Source of the DNA: Setoptus koraiensis
Lineage: Eukaryota; Arthropoda
Assembly: GCA_048013815.1 (NCBI GenBank)
Contig: CM106585.1
Coordinates: 8,494,001-8,558,000 of the forward strand
Direction of reading: 5' to 3'
Length of the DNA: 64,000 nt
Every line of letters starts with the position of its first letter. The first letter of the stretch is position 1. This document shows, piece by piece, positions 12,384-22,894 of this stretch. A program made the translations under genes and the position numbers. Under the pieces are notes generated by a model. The model saw nothing but the letters and a program-made list of their open reading frames with translations. It searched no databases and was not told the origin of the DNA.

Positions 12384-15300
12384 GAGACGATTCAGCACCC
12401 ATCTATAAGATTTCAAGTCTCAACTCCAACACGAAACTTGTTATTGTGAGACTTATGGTTGGACAATTAGAAATATCCGCAGTAGTCGATACTGGGGCTA
12501 CAATATCCTTTATCCCAGCGAAAGGTTTAATCGTTTCCCTATGTAGACCAAGATTGGATAAAGAGAGAGCCAGAGTACAAGCAGTTGATAATACGTGGTT
12601 CGAAGTGGGACACACCGCAGATATACCTATTAGACCCTCAGCACTGAAAATGGATCCAATTATGTCTAAGGTACTCGTGGTGGACGATAGATCTGATGTC
12701 ATTGGACATGATATGATTCTGGGGTTGCCAGACATAAAAGCCTTCGATTTCGTAATGATGAATGTAGACGGTTTGATAACGGTTTTCAAAAATAAACAAG
12801 TCATCGGTCGAGAAGAAGTGCAGCAAAGTCAACCCGACGCTTTGGGAGCCTCTTCTAAAAATCTCGACTTGGCTTTTGACCCATACATTGATGAACGTCG
12901 TAAAGTGCTTAATATAGTCTACAATTTCGAAGAGGTGTTCGTCGAATCAATCGCGACACATATATCCTGCGAACCTATGAAGATAAGTCTCAACAGTAGC
13001 TGGCGCCCTAAACAAAAGTTGAGAAGACACAGTCCAGAGGATATAAGTGAGATGCGAAAGCAAGTTGATCGCCTCCTTGCAGCTGGTATAGTTGAACCCT
13101 CATTCTCAGACTTCTCTTCCAACGCCAGACTGGTGCCGAAAAAGAACGGTCAAAAAAGAATGGTCGTCAACTTTATACCTCTCAATCGAATAACAATTCA
13201 GGACAATTACCCTCTTCCTAGGGTCGAAGACCTATTTTTGTGCCTAAAAGACGCTAAATTCTTCAGTGCTATGGATTGCACTGAAGGATTCTTTCAGATA
13301 CCTCTAAACCGAGATGACTATCATAAGACCGCGTTTCTCACACCTTTCGGCCTATTTCACTATACAAGGTGCCCCTTTGGCCTAACCAATTCGCCTGCAG
13401 TGTTCCAACGTGTGATGAATAATATATTCGAGAAAGAGATCTATAAATCTTGCGTTATATACGTCGACGACATTCTCGTATTCGGATCAACAATTGAGGA
13501 GCACAACGAACGACTAACATCAGTCTTGAGAAAATGCAAGCAGTATAACCTGAAATTGAAATTATCTAAATGCAAATTCCTTCAGCAACAAATTGAGTTC
13601 TTGGGCCACATTATCACGGAGAATCATATTGCACCAGTAAAGGGGAAAACAGACCCAATCTATTCATTGAAACCTTCTAATAAGACAGATATTCAAACAA
13701 TCCTTGGAACCGTCAATTACTATGCCCGATTTATTCCTTCCTATCCAGAAGTAACCGCTCCATTAAGAGAATTAATCAAAGACAATGTACCTTTCATCTG
13801 GTCAGAACAACACATTGATACTCTAATGAATATAAGGAAGTGTCTGGAAAATGCCGAGCCACAAGTCATACCGTCATCAACGGAGCCTAAAATAGTTGAG
13901 CTACTAACAAATGAACGTACCATCGAAGTATCGTGCTATAACAAAGGTTATCAATTAATATCACGTGCTGGTCAGGTCTTAACAACTTCGCAAGTTAATT
14001 ACACGAGCATTGAGAAAACTCTACTGTCTATGATCTTGGCTCACAAAAAGTTTGGTATATTTTTACCTCCGGACAATACCACCTACATTAGTTCATGCAA
14101 AGACATCAACAAAATCCTCGATTTAAACGAGTTACCACCTCGTATAGAGAGACTGATCATTCGTCTCCCACCGAATTTAACTTTAAAGTTTACATTGAGA
14201 GAACCTGACTCGGTATCTTACATCTCAACAAAGTCTGAAGTACCGCCTGAAGAAATTTTCAATACAGATGGGGCCTGCTGCGGTAATGGCACCAAAATGT
14301 GCAAAGCCTCCTGGTCCGTCTGCCCCACATTTAATAAATCTCTCACTAAATCCGGTATTGTCGAAGACCCTAAACCATCTAACCAAGTTGCCGAATTGAG
14401 AGCAGCCATTGAAGCTGTCAGAATAGCTAAGGCCAATAACCTCAAGAATATTGCCATCCGTTCTGACAGTAAGTATGTTGTCAATTCTATCAACAAATGG
14501 ATACCCAACTGGGAAATTAATGGATACAAAGACAGTAAGAATAAGGAAGTCGTCAATGCCAAACTCTTGAGAGAGTTGGCCCACTTATTGAAGGAAATCA
14601 ATGTAAAGTGTTACCATATAAAGGGTCATTCAGGCGATGAGGGAAATGAGTCAGCCGACATACTAGCCAAAGAAACATTAGAAGAACATCTACATAAGTT
14701 ATGCCTCGCTGCACCTATTACGATCAATTCTCTGGACTATGATGAAGAGTATGAGAAACTTAAGGATATTGCCCAGAAAGATCCGGATTCGAATTACAGA
14801 CTCATCAACAACACTCTATACTTCCGCGATGTTCGAGCCAAAGAACCGGATCAGCTAAGATTGTTCTTGCCTACATCCAAAAGAGTGCAAGCTCTGTATA
14901 CTGCACATGATGATATGTTATATGGAGGGCATACAGGTGTAAAAAAGACTCGAGACAAACTTAGGGATGTCTATTGGCCTGGCATGTCAACTGATATTGA
15001 AAGATACATTAAAACATGTGACACATGCCAGCGATACAAAAATCCAAAGACTCTGCCGTATGGATTACTCCAGCCTATTCCTTCATCGGAAATTGGACAA
15101 AGGGTCCATATTGACATAGTCGGCCCACTCACACAGACACAAAATGGCAATCTCTACATTCTGACCGGAGTAGACGCCTTTTCAAGGTTTGGTTTTGCAC
15201 GCGCCGTCTCTAGGATAAGATCAATCGAGATCGAGGACTTCATCAATGAAGAAATAGTTGCAAAACACGGCCCACCTGCTGCCATAGCATCGGATAATGG

Positions 15301-17047
15301 AAAACAACTTGTTTCAAAACAGATTCTGGACTACATGGAAAAGTATAAAATTGAAGCTTTTCATACGTGCCCGTATTGGCCTCAAGCCAACGGCATGGAT
15401 GAACGTTTTAACGGAACTCTTGTCAAAATACTACGCACATACGTAGACGCTCACCAACTCAATTGGGACAAGATGTTAATTTATGCTCTTTTCAATTATA
15501 ACACTACTACTAATCAATCTACCAAGTATAGTCCTTATATTTTAATGTACGGTTTTGAACCGAGACATCCTCTAAAAGAACCAGCGACCATCAATACAGA
15601 GGAAATCGTACCTCTACTCACAGAGAGCCGGGATTGGGTCCGACGGAATGCTAAAGACAACATTGAAAGTGCCCAAATGATCCACAAATATTACTACGAC
15701 CGTAAGCACCAAGAACAGGACTTCAAGATCGGCGATCTTGTCCTACTAAAAACTCATGCAGTGCCCAGTAACTTATGCAAAAAGTTAGCGCACCGATGGT
15801 CTGGTCCGTATGTAGTTGTGAAATTCATCATTAAAGATGGTCAAAAGAGAGCCTTGTTGATTGGTGATCTCACCAATTTTACGATGAAAAGAGCCCCCTT
15901 TGGGGAAGTAAAACATTATCATGTTCGTAGAGATGAGAATGAAACTGATGAAGATTTAGCAGTTTACTACAATAACCTGCATAGAGAATCCTCGCCTATG
16001 CCGGTACTTCAGGTATCGAGTTCTGATCCTGGCCAGATTGGAAACGTACCAGAGGGTAGAGCAGACGGTCAGGTCATTCCTATGCAGACGTTACATAACA
16101 CAACGGTCAGTCCACCTGATGCAGTTGTTCATAATACACATGAACGATCTCTAACACCTGCAGGGTTAGAGTCCATGATACTAAATGATGGCCGAACTCA
16201 TGATCGGTGGCAGGTCTTCACAGACACTGTCCCCATGCAGTTAAATACAACCGGCCAGTCACTCGTTGACAATACGTTAAGCCATGATAATCGATGTCAC
16301 CTACCCAGTGACTCCATGCGATTACATGATAATCGATGTCACCTACCCAGTGACTCCATGCAATCACATGATAATCGATGTCACCCACTTAGTGACTCCA
16401 TGCAACCACATGATAATCGATGTCACCTACTCAATGACTCCATGCAAGCTCATGATAATCGATGTCATCTGAGCAGTGACTCCATGCAATCTCATAATAA
16501 TCAGTCACTCGCTGACAATACCCGAGCTCATGATCGATGTCATCTGATCAATGACTCCATGCAGCCTCATAATAACCAGTCACTCGCTGACAATACCCAA
16601 GCTCATGATCGATGTCATCTGATCAATGACTCCATGCAGCAGAATATTGGACAGTCACCTGTCAATAATATTCCTAACTATAATAATCAATCTCTCCTTC
16701 CGATTGACCCCACTCAACAGAATAATGAGAAAAGTCTGGACAACCGGATAGAACCTGCCGAGTCTACATTGAATTCAGCTCTAGAAAATGATAACGGTAT
16801 CGAAAACATCGTCCCCGACGTAATCAATGATAACGCTAACGAACTGTCCAACAGATTAGAAATTCAAACTGTGGCCGATCCCACAGAAATGAGTATTGTA
16901 ACAGGTAGTCAAGACAATCTTTCCTTACATAATAGTACGCCTACAAGCATACGCTCACCGCGAGCATCGTCGACACCACAACCAACGCGTTATAATTTGA
17001 GAAAAGCAGGCCAGATAAGACTACCCAGAAGATTTAATAATGACTGA
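12371..17047 (+). CDS. pol: Pol polyprotein of the LTR element (PR, RT, two RNase H regions, IN, repeat tail)
   Basis: The frame is 1558 residues. Aspartic protease: VVDTGA with the catalytic Asp at residue 40. Reverse transcriptase: about 200-450, with YVDD at 364-367. Next, at about 510-615, lies a stretch resembling a worn Ty3/Gypsy RNase H or connection (NYTSIEKTLLSMILAHKKF). A second, cellular-type RNase H follows from about 625 to 775, with TDGAC (Asp633), AELRAAIEA, SDSKYVVNSI and HIKGHSGDEGNESAD. Integrase has an HHCC finger (about 846-886), the first catalytic Asp in HIDIVGP, the second in SDNG, Glu in DERFNG, and a GPY/F-type module (HRWSGPYVVVKF). About 300 further residues form a hydrophilic tail with tandem repeats, ending in a basic segment. 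The domain order is that of Ty3/Gypsy. Confidence 0.93.
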   Translation: MLEIRDDSAPIYKISSLNSNTKLVIVRLMVGQLEISAVVDTGATISFIPAKGLIVSLCRPRLDKERARVQAVDNTWFEVGHTADIPIRPSALKMDPIMSKVLVVDDRSDVIGHDMILGLPDIKAFDFVMMNVDGLITVFKNKQVIGREEVQQSQPDALGASSKNLDLAFDPYIDERRKVLNIVYNFEEVFVESIATHISCEPMKISLNSSWRPKQKLRRHSPEDISEMRKQVDRLLAAGIVEPSFSDFSSNARLVPKKNGQKRMVVNFIPLNRITIQDNYPLPRVEDLFLCLKDAKFFSAMDCTEGFFQIPLNRDDYHKTAFLTPFGLFHYTRCPFGLTNSPAVFQRVMNNIFEKEIYKSCVIYVDDILVFGSTIEEHNERLTSVLRKCKQYNLKLKLSKCKFLQQQIEFLGHIITENHIAPVKGKTDPIYSLKPSNKTDIQTILGTVNYYARFIPSYPEVTAPLRELIKDNVPFIWSEQHIDTLMNIRKCLENAEPQVIPSSTEPKIVELLTNERTIEVSCYNKGYQLISRAGQVLTTSQVNYTSIEKTLLSMILAHKKFGIFLPPDNTTYISSCKDINKILDLNELPPRIERLIIRLPPNLTLKFTLREPDSVSYISTKSEVPPEEIFNTDGACCGNGTKMCKASWSVCPTFNKSLTKSGIVEDPKPSNQVAELRAAIEAVRIAKANNLKNIAIRSDSKYVVNSINKWIPNWEINGYKDSKNKEVVNAKLLRELAHLLKEINVKCYHIKGHSGDEGNESADILAKETLEEHLHKLCLAAPITINSLDYDEEYEKLKDIAQKDPDSNYRLINNTLYFRDVRAKEPDQLRLFLPTSKRVQALYTAHDDMLYGGHTGVKKTRDKLRDVYWPGMSTDIERYIKTCDTCQRYKNPKTLPYGLLQPIPSSEIGQRVHIDIVGPLTQTQNGNLYILTGVDAFSRFGFARAVSRIRSIEIEDFINEEIVAKHGPPAAIASDNGKQLVSKQILDYMEKYKIEAFHTCPYWPQANGMDERFNGTLVKILRTYVDAHQLNWDKMLIYALFNYNTTTNQSTKYSPYILMYGFEPRHPLKEPATINTEEIVPLLTESRDWVRRNAKDNIESAQMIHKYYYDRKHQEQDFKIGDLVLLKTHAVPSNLCKKLAHRWSGPYVVVKFIIKDGQKRALLIGDLTNFTMKRAPFGEVKHYHVRRDENETDEDLAVYYNNLHRESSPMPVLQVSSSDPGQIGNVPEGRADGQVIPMQTLHNTTVSPPDAVVHNTHERSLTPAGLESMILNDGRTHDRWQVFTDTVPMQLNTTGQSLVDNTLSHDNRCHLPSDSMRLHDNRCHLPSDSMQSHDNRCHPLSDSMQPHDNRCHLLNDSMQAHDNRCHLSSDSMQSHNNQSLADNTRAHDRCHLINDSMQPHNNQSLADNTQAHDRCHLINDSMQQNIGQSPVNNIPNYNNQSLLPIDPTQQNNEKSLDNRIEPAESTLNSALENDNGIENIVPDVINDNANELSNRLEIQTVADPTEMSIVTGSQDNLSLHNSTPTSIRSPRASSTPQPTRYNLRKAGQIRLPRRFNND
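16278..16650 (+). repeat. Tandem repeats in the Pol tail (42 bp unit, then longer variants)
   Basis: Five or so copies of a 42 bp unit encode 14-residue repeats around the core HDNRCH-x4-DSM. They are followed by two or three longer units that add a NNQSLADN-type segment. The repeats keep the reading frame, so copy number can change without disturbing Pol. Confidence 0.9.
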
Positions 17048-17133
17048 CCATCCTATCATCTATCTACTCAATATGCCATTAATACTTACATTGAAAGAGA
17101 CTAATAATGCATAATTCTTCGATGAAACTCTAT

Positions 17134-17139
17134 TTTATT
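17134..17139 (-). terminator. Polyadenylation signal for the antisense frame
   Basis: The minus strand reads AATAAA 22 nt beyond the stop codon of the antisense frame, inside the 114 bp gap between that frame and the end of pol. It supports the antisense frame being a separate transcription unit. Confidence 0.55.
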
Positions 17140-17161
17140 TAATGCTTAAGAACGATTTAAC

Positions 17162-19294
17162 TCAATTGTCCACGAGGACATCTTCTTCTCCCTCTATTTC
17201 GGTTTCACTACCACTCTCATTAGTGACATATCGAACCTTCACAACCTTTCTCGCATCACCTCGGTGCCCCATTCTGATGTGTCTATAAACCGAGCACAAT
17301 GAACTCGAATTGGGAGGTGCCTTGAATCGCTTCGGACAAAACGGACACTGGTCCAAGGCAATCACATAGTGATCAATTGTCGGCACGTTTAATACTGGCA
17401 AGGCATATTGGGACTGGCTGAACCCAGAAGCATTCAACATGCTGTTTGCCTTAGCCCGAGCCAGTATCAAATAGTGGACCATAAAGCTGAGTAAGGCTGA
17501 AGGATAAATTAATTTCTCCGGCAACCTTGGGCACCTGTCCATATAATCCAAAATCGTTGTCAAGGAGACGAACAAGTGCACGACGTCAGGAGCATAGGTT
17601 GAATTGATTATGCTACATTGGAGGTGATGAAATTCAACTGATTCGGGCAAACATTTGGCCAAGGACGCTTCGATGTAATTTCTGACAACATCGTGCTTTT
17701 TCAGCAGGTTGTCCTGGCACAAGCTCAAATATTCCTGATTGGCTCTGTCCAATATTATTTCTACCGGGACACCTTCAAAGTCCTCTTCTTTAATTACAAT
17801 AATTAGTAGAATGAATCTCTCCTTAGGCACCATATCGGTTAAATCAATGTAAGAATCGCGGCCATTAACGTCATCCAATGGAAGGAAACCCAAGTCCAGA
17901 TCAAGTCTCTCGTGGAATGCTCTTTTATAGGATTCAAAGAACGAGTCAACGTCTTGAGGAGAAATCTCTAACTCAACACCGTCATTGGATGGCTTTAACT
18001 CGATGGCTGGAAAGGAGTAGTACTTCGAATATTTATAGTTCTTGATGAGATTGTTCATCAACATTGAATAATCCGTGTTACTTTGAATTGAACTTCCTTG
18101 GGATAACGAAGTAAAGGATAACGTCCGTTCTTGAAACGGGTCCGAGTAATTTTCTCCAGGCATAGGAAATGATGGCGCTGGGGTGGTGTCATCCAGTAAC
18201 TCATCGGTCGGTTCAGGTTGGGTTAAAGGACAACCTAAACTCCTCATTCGAACCGACGAAGACATGCTTTTCTGAGAAGAAGATGTTGAGCACTGAGTGG
18301 AAAAACCTTCCATTAGGTCCATTGCTTCGTTGTCTTTTCGAACTCCTGTAGTCAATGGATCATCGTCAGATTTCACTGAGAGGATATCGGCCGGTTCAAA
18401 TCTTAATACCGTCGCAGGAGCTAATTCGTACATTAGCATCGCTATATAGCCGATATCGTTTTCGCCACAATGTTCAACGGTACCATTATAACGTGAGACG
18501 CTGGCTGTATCTATCTTAAAATCAAGGCAACACTCGAAGTCGAATTTAATATTATGGAAGTCACTTTCATATTCAAAGAAACGCTCATGACCAACCAGAA
18601 GATTCAAGTGGACATGTTTTCCAATGGTTATTACACCGTAAAACCAATGTTGCTGATAATTTAAGATGATGCCACTCTTTAAATTCTGCTTGAAGACAAT
18701 TTTTGGTAATTTCCCTTGGATAATATCGTCAGCGTTGACAAAATGACGCTTATCATGAAGTAATAATAATGGAAATCGACCACCACATGGAATACCAATG
18801 AACGGATCTCCGGTTCCGATTACCATTGAGGATTCTCCATCGAGGCGTATTGATATTGTACCTACATACTTTTTGAACAATTCGTCTACGGTTGTTCGAG
18901 TCAGGAACTCTAATAATATACCATGGTCGTAACAAAAATTTTGTCCACCGATAATATTGATTATTCCTAATTTGTTCCAGTTGCGAGGCTGACCAATCTG
19001 CTTGGAGATATGGAATAACTCCGGCGACAAAATATACCTGGCATCTTCTCCCATGTAAATAATGAATAATCCTTCGAGACGGTTGGCCTTCTTATCCTTC
19101 ACCATGACGACAGCATATGGTCTTTTGTGGACTCCTCGTCGGCCAAAATAACTTAGTATATCTCCCGACTCTTCAAGCAAATATGACGTCGATGTAGAAA
19201 TTCGAGTCTTCAGTACTCTAAAATTATACAGTCCACGACCTGCCAGGCGGGCTCTCAACATTTTTGTTATTAATACTCGTTTTGCTAGCTCCAT
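17162..19294 (-). CDS. Antisense 710-residue protein carried inside the LTR element
   Basis: This open frame lies on the strand opposite to gag and pol, between pol and the 3' LTR. I do not recognise the protein. Residues 1-300 look like a compact alpha/beta domain, residues about 330-430 are Ser/Thr/Pro-rich and probably disordered, and residues about 430-640 look folded again. Near the C-terminus there is a C2H2-like finger, CPFC followed after 18 residues by H-x4-H, then an acidic tail. No signal peptide, membrane helix or envelope feature is evident, so it is not a reversed env in any obvious way. Its own AATAAA follows the stop, and about 280 bp lie between its start and the 3' LTR, enough for a promoter. 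It may be a gene captured from a host, or a regulatory protein of the element. Confidence 0.75.
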   Translation of the reverse strand: MELAKRVLITKMLRARLAGRGLYNFRVLKTRISTSTSYLLEESGDILSYFGRRGVHKRPYAVVMVKDKKANRLEGLFIIYMGEDARYILSPELFHISKQIGQPRNWNKLGIINIIGGQNFCYDHGILLEFLTRTTVDELFKKYVGTISIRLDGESSMVIGTGDPFIGIPCGGRFPLLLLHDKRHFVNADDIIQGKLPKIVFKQNLKSGIILNYQQHWFYGVITIGKHVHLNLLVGHERFFEYESDFHNIKFDFECCLDFKIDTASVSRYNGTVEHCGENDIGYIAMLMYELAPATVLRFEPADILSVKSDDDPLTTGVRKDNEAMDLMEGFSTQCSTSSSQKSMSSSVRMRSLGCPLTQPEPTDELLDDTTPAPSFPMPGENYSDPFQERTLSFTSLSQGSSIQSNTDYSMLMNNLIKNYKYSKYYSFPAIELKPSNDGVELEISPQDVDSFFESYKRAFHERLDLDLGFLPLDDVNGRDSYIDLTDMVPKERFILLIIVIKEEDFEGVPVEIILDRANQEYLSLCQDNLLKKHDVVRNYIEASLAKCLPESVEFHHLQCSIINSTYAPDVVHLFVSLTTILDYMDRCPRLPEKLIYPSALLSFMVHYLILARAKANSMLNASGFSQSQYALPVLNVPTIDHYVIALDQCPFCPKRFKAPPNSSSLCSVYRHIRMGHRGDARKVVKVRYVTNESGSETEIEGEEDVLVDN

Positions 19295-19569
19295 TTATAA
19301 TTAATATTGGATAGACTCTCTTGGAATGGATTGATATGGATGAACGAATGATTTAAATCACGAAAATCGGATATGCGTTGTGAATTTAATGTAGCAAAAG
19401 ACTGAATGTCCACAGACGCCAGAAAACCGTTATTAACCACTGCACCACGTGGTTAAGATGCCGTACAAGGTTTCCCCAAATTTCTCAAAATAGAGTTTTG
19501 TTGGGGTTTTAGCCCAGTTAAACGGCCATTTCAGGGTATTATCTCGACTCAAAATCGTCGTAGATAATT
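19295..19569. other. Interval between the antisense frame start and the polypurine tract
   Basis: About 275 bp with no sense-strand coding content. It would have to contain the promoter of the antisense frame if that is expressed. No convincing TATA box is seen. Confidence 0.4.
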
Positions 19570-19578
19570 GGGGTGGAA
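19570..19578 (+). other. Polypurine tract
   Basis: GGGGTGGAA directly abuts the 3' LTR, in the place expected for the plus-strand primer of LTR elements. One pyrimidine interrupts it. Confidence 0.6.
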
Positions 19579-20021
19579 TGTCATGCCCGTCTACCAATAC
19601 CCGACCGCACACGCCCATTCTCACCCATACCCAGTATCCGCATGATATGAGTACGTGCGGTACTTACATCGATTTCATGTAAGGATGCAATCTATTGATG
19701 TCGAAAACATTGCTACATCATCCCATGCTTAAGTGGACACAAAATGTCCGATTGGTTCATGAGAATTACGTACGCAAAAACACCTTAGTGATATTCGATA
19801 CATTACACATCTAGCTCTCGATCGATACGCACTTAAAAATAAATCTACATTGAAATTAATCAATCACGTAAAATAGAAAATTATTATATTGCAAATTACC
19901 TTAATTAATAGCTGCTAAACACATTTGTCCAATAAGATCATAAAATTCTAAGTACCACTACCCATACGCGGTACCTTTCTATTCACGTCGTACCCGAACT
20001 TCTCTGCTGTTCGGCACGACA
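19579..20021 (+). repeat. 3' LTR
   Basis: The 443 bp copy of 10732-11174 has the same ends (TGTC...GACA), about six differences, and CGTT immediately following. Confidence 0.95.
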
Positions 20022-20025
20022 CGTT
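20022..20025. repeat. Right target-site duplication CGTT
   Basis: It matches the four bases before the 5' LTR (10728-10731). The host sequence resumes here, 287 bp ahead of the DLD start codon. Confidence 0.8.
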
Positions 20026-20296
20026 CACCTAGGACGGCACAGTGAGCATCTATTCATGAATATCGTGATTCGCATACTATATTCACCATCACACATCAAA
20101 ACATATGCGCTCAGAGTGAACAAAATCACGGATTGTCGACGCGCTCACTCCATATGAAATGCACTGCAGTTTATTAGCGAGTATAGCTTGCTCGTCCTTC
20201 AGCAGAAGCCACTCGATCTCTTTATATATCACCAATTCATTTTCATCATTGTCTTTTGATTGATATTATATAATCGGTTTACTATATTTGACGTGA

Positions 20297-21899
<1,603 letters not shown>

Positions 21900-22091
21900 T
21901 CATGTTGATGTGAATAGAATAAATTCTAAATACAAGGTTGTTTCGCTTGCGATCAACATAACCATTGTGGCTTTTATTCAGTTTGGTTCGGTTGGAATAA
22001 AACTAGAAACTACTTTATTATTAATATCTAATCCAAAATGTCGTCTTTGAGTTGAAATAAAACTGTAATCTGATGCAGTAAGAGCATCTAA
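21900..22091. other. 3' flank of DLD with several AATAAA copies
   Basis: AATAAA occurs at 21918-21923, and further AATAAA-containing runs occur near 21995 and 22054. Alternative 3' ends of DLD are possible before the tRNA-Val gene. Confidence 0.45.
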
Positions 22092-22164
22092 GTTTCCGTA
22101 GTGTAGTGGTTATCACGTGCGCTTCACACGCGCAAGGTCCCCGGTTCGAACCCGGGCGGAAACA
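22092..22164 (+). tRNA. tRNA-Val(CAC): tRNA-Val (anticodon CAC)
   Basis: A complete cloverleaf can be drawn. The acceptor arms are GTTTCCG and CGGAAAC. The anticodon stem is TGCGC/GCGCA with loop TTCACAC, giving anticodon CAC. The T-arm contains the B box GGTTCGAACC. There is no intron. A run of ten T residues at 22165-22174 ends the gene, as expected for RNA polymerase III. Confidence 0.97.
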
Positions 22165-22174
22165 TTTTTTTTTT
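22165..22174 (+). terminator. RNA polymerase III terminator of tRNA-Val
   Basis: Ten consecutive T residues directly follow the discriminator base of the tRNA. Confidence 0.9.
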
Positions 22175-22675
22175 GCGCCTGTCTCAAGCTAGTGTTACGC
22201 AACAGCAAAAGAATACAACCTGGAAAAACCCTTATAATCCTAGCATAAATTTCAAATTTGTGCACATGAATTTATAAATATTAACAAATTGTATTGAAAA
22301 GGCAATCGAAGCTAGCTAGACTTTTTTCCTCATTTTACATAGTATGATCACCAATAATTATAGGGTTCTCTATAGACTATTTGAACAATTCACCAACAAA
22401 ATCCGCGATTAATATTGATACACTTGCAGTATCCACAGAGATATAGAATTTTCAATAAAAAAAGTTGGATTCTAAGTATAGGTGAATGCAGTGAGATTGA
22501 AGAGCTCCAAAACTTTCTAACGTCATGCTATTTTTAGAACAACTTCTGCTTGGAGATTAAAGTTTCAATTTGGGATGAAGAAACCGAATCAAGCGATTGA
22601 TTGAATCAAGGGACTTTAGGGAAAATTACTTTGAACTCGAGCACTAAAAATTAAAAAATAAGGTCCAAAAAAGTT
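22175..22675. other. AT-rich spacer between two convergent tRNA genes
   Basis: About 500 bp with no gene that I can recognise. The T-run of tRNA-Val is at its left end and that of tRNA-Gly at its right end. Confidence 0.5.
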
Positions 22676-22747
22676 TGCGTTAGCCGGGAATCGAACCCGG
22701 GTCCCGTGCGTGGCAGGCACGGATCTTAACCACTGGACCACCAACGC
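22676..22747 (-). tRNA. tRNA-Gly(GCC): tRNA-Gly (anticodon GCC)
   Basis: Read on the minus strand, the gene starts GCGTTGG and ends CTAACGC followed by A. The loop TGCCACG gives anticodon GCC, and the T-arm has GGGTTCGATTCC. The body matches animal tRNA-Gly(GCC). Six T residues (plus-strand A at 22667-22672) follow the 3' end as a polymerase III terminator. Confidence 0.97.
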
Positions 22748-22894
22748 AAGACGATAAGAAAGAGTGGATGTCAGGACATTACATTGTCTAAGGCAGAGAC
22801 AGGACAAATGAGCAATATTGTGATATATCTCATGTATTTTTATATTTGAAATTATTTATTTAAACGACATCCGATTCTTAGTAATTCGAATTCG

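Larger units (their letters stand above)
10732..20021 (+). mobile_element. Ty3/Gypsy-type LTR retrotransposon, 9.3 kb, apparently whole, with an extra antisense frame
   Basis: Two direct 443 bp LTRs flank an interior with an initiator-tRNA primer site, gag, pol (protease, reverse transcriptase, RNase H, integrase in the Ty3/Gypsy order), a long antisense frame, and a purine-rich tract before the 3' LTR. A CGTT target duplication brackets it. By eye the LTRs differ at about six of 443 positions (about 98.6 percent identity), so the insertion is recent. I see no obvious breaks in the coding frames. Unusual traits are an apparent second RNase H in Pol, a repeat-bearing Pol tail, and a 710-codon frame on the opposite strand. 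No envelope-like frame is seen on the sense strand. It sits in the promoter region between the NDR-type kinase and DLD genes. Confidence 0.95.

Noticed and set aside
14218-14601. Antisense frames of about 120 codons inside pol
   Set aside because: Shadows of the pol reading frame, unlike the 710-codon antisense frame, which overlaps no sense coding.
16278-16650. CRISPR-like array
   Set aside because: The 42 bp units have no unique spacers and are in-frame coding repeats of Pol; the genome is eukaryotic.
17162-19294. Reading the antisense frame as a host gene lying beside the retrotransposon
   Set aside because: It lies between pol and the polypurine tract, inside matched LTRs with a target duplication, so it is part of the inserted unit.
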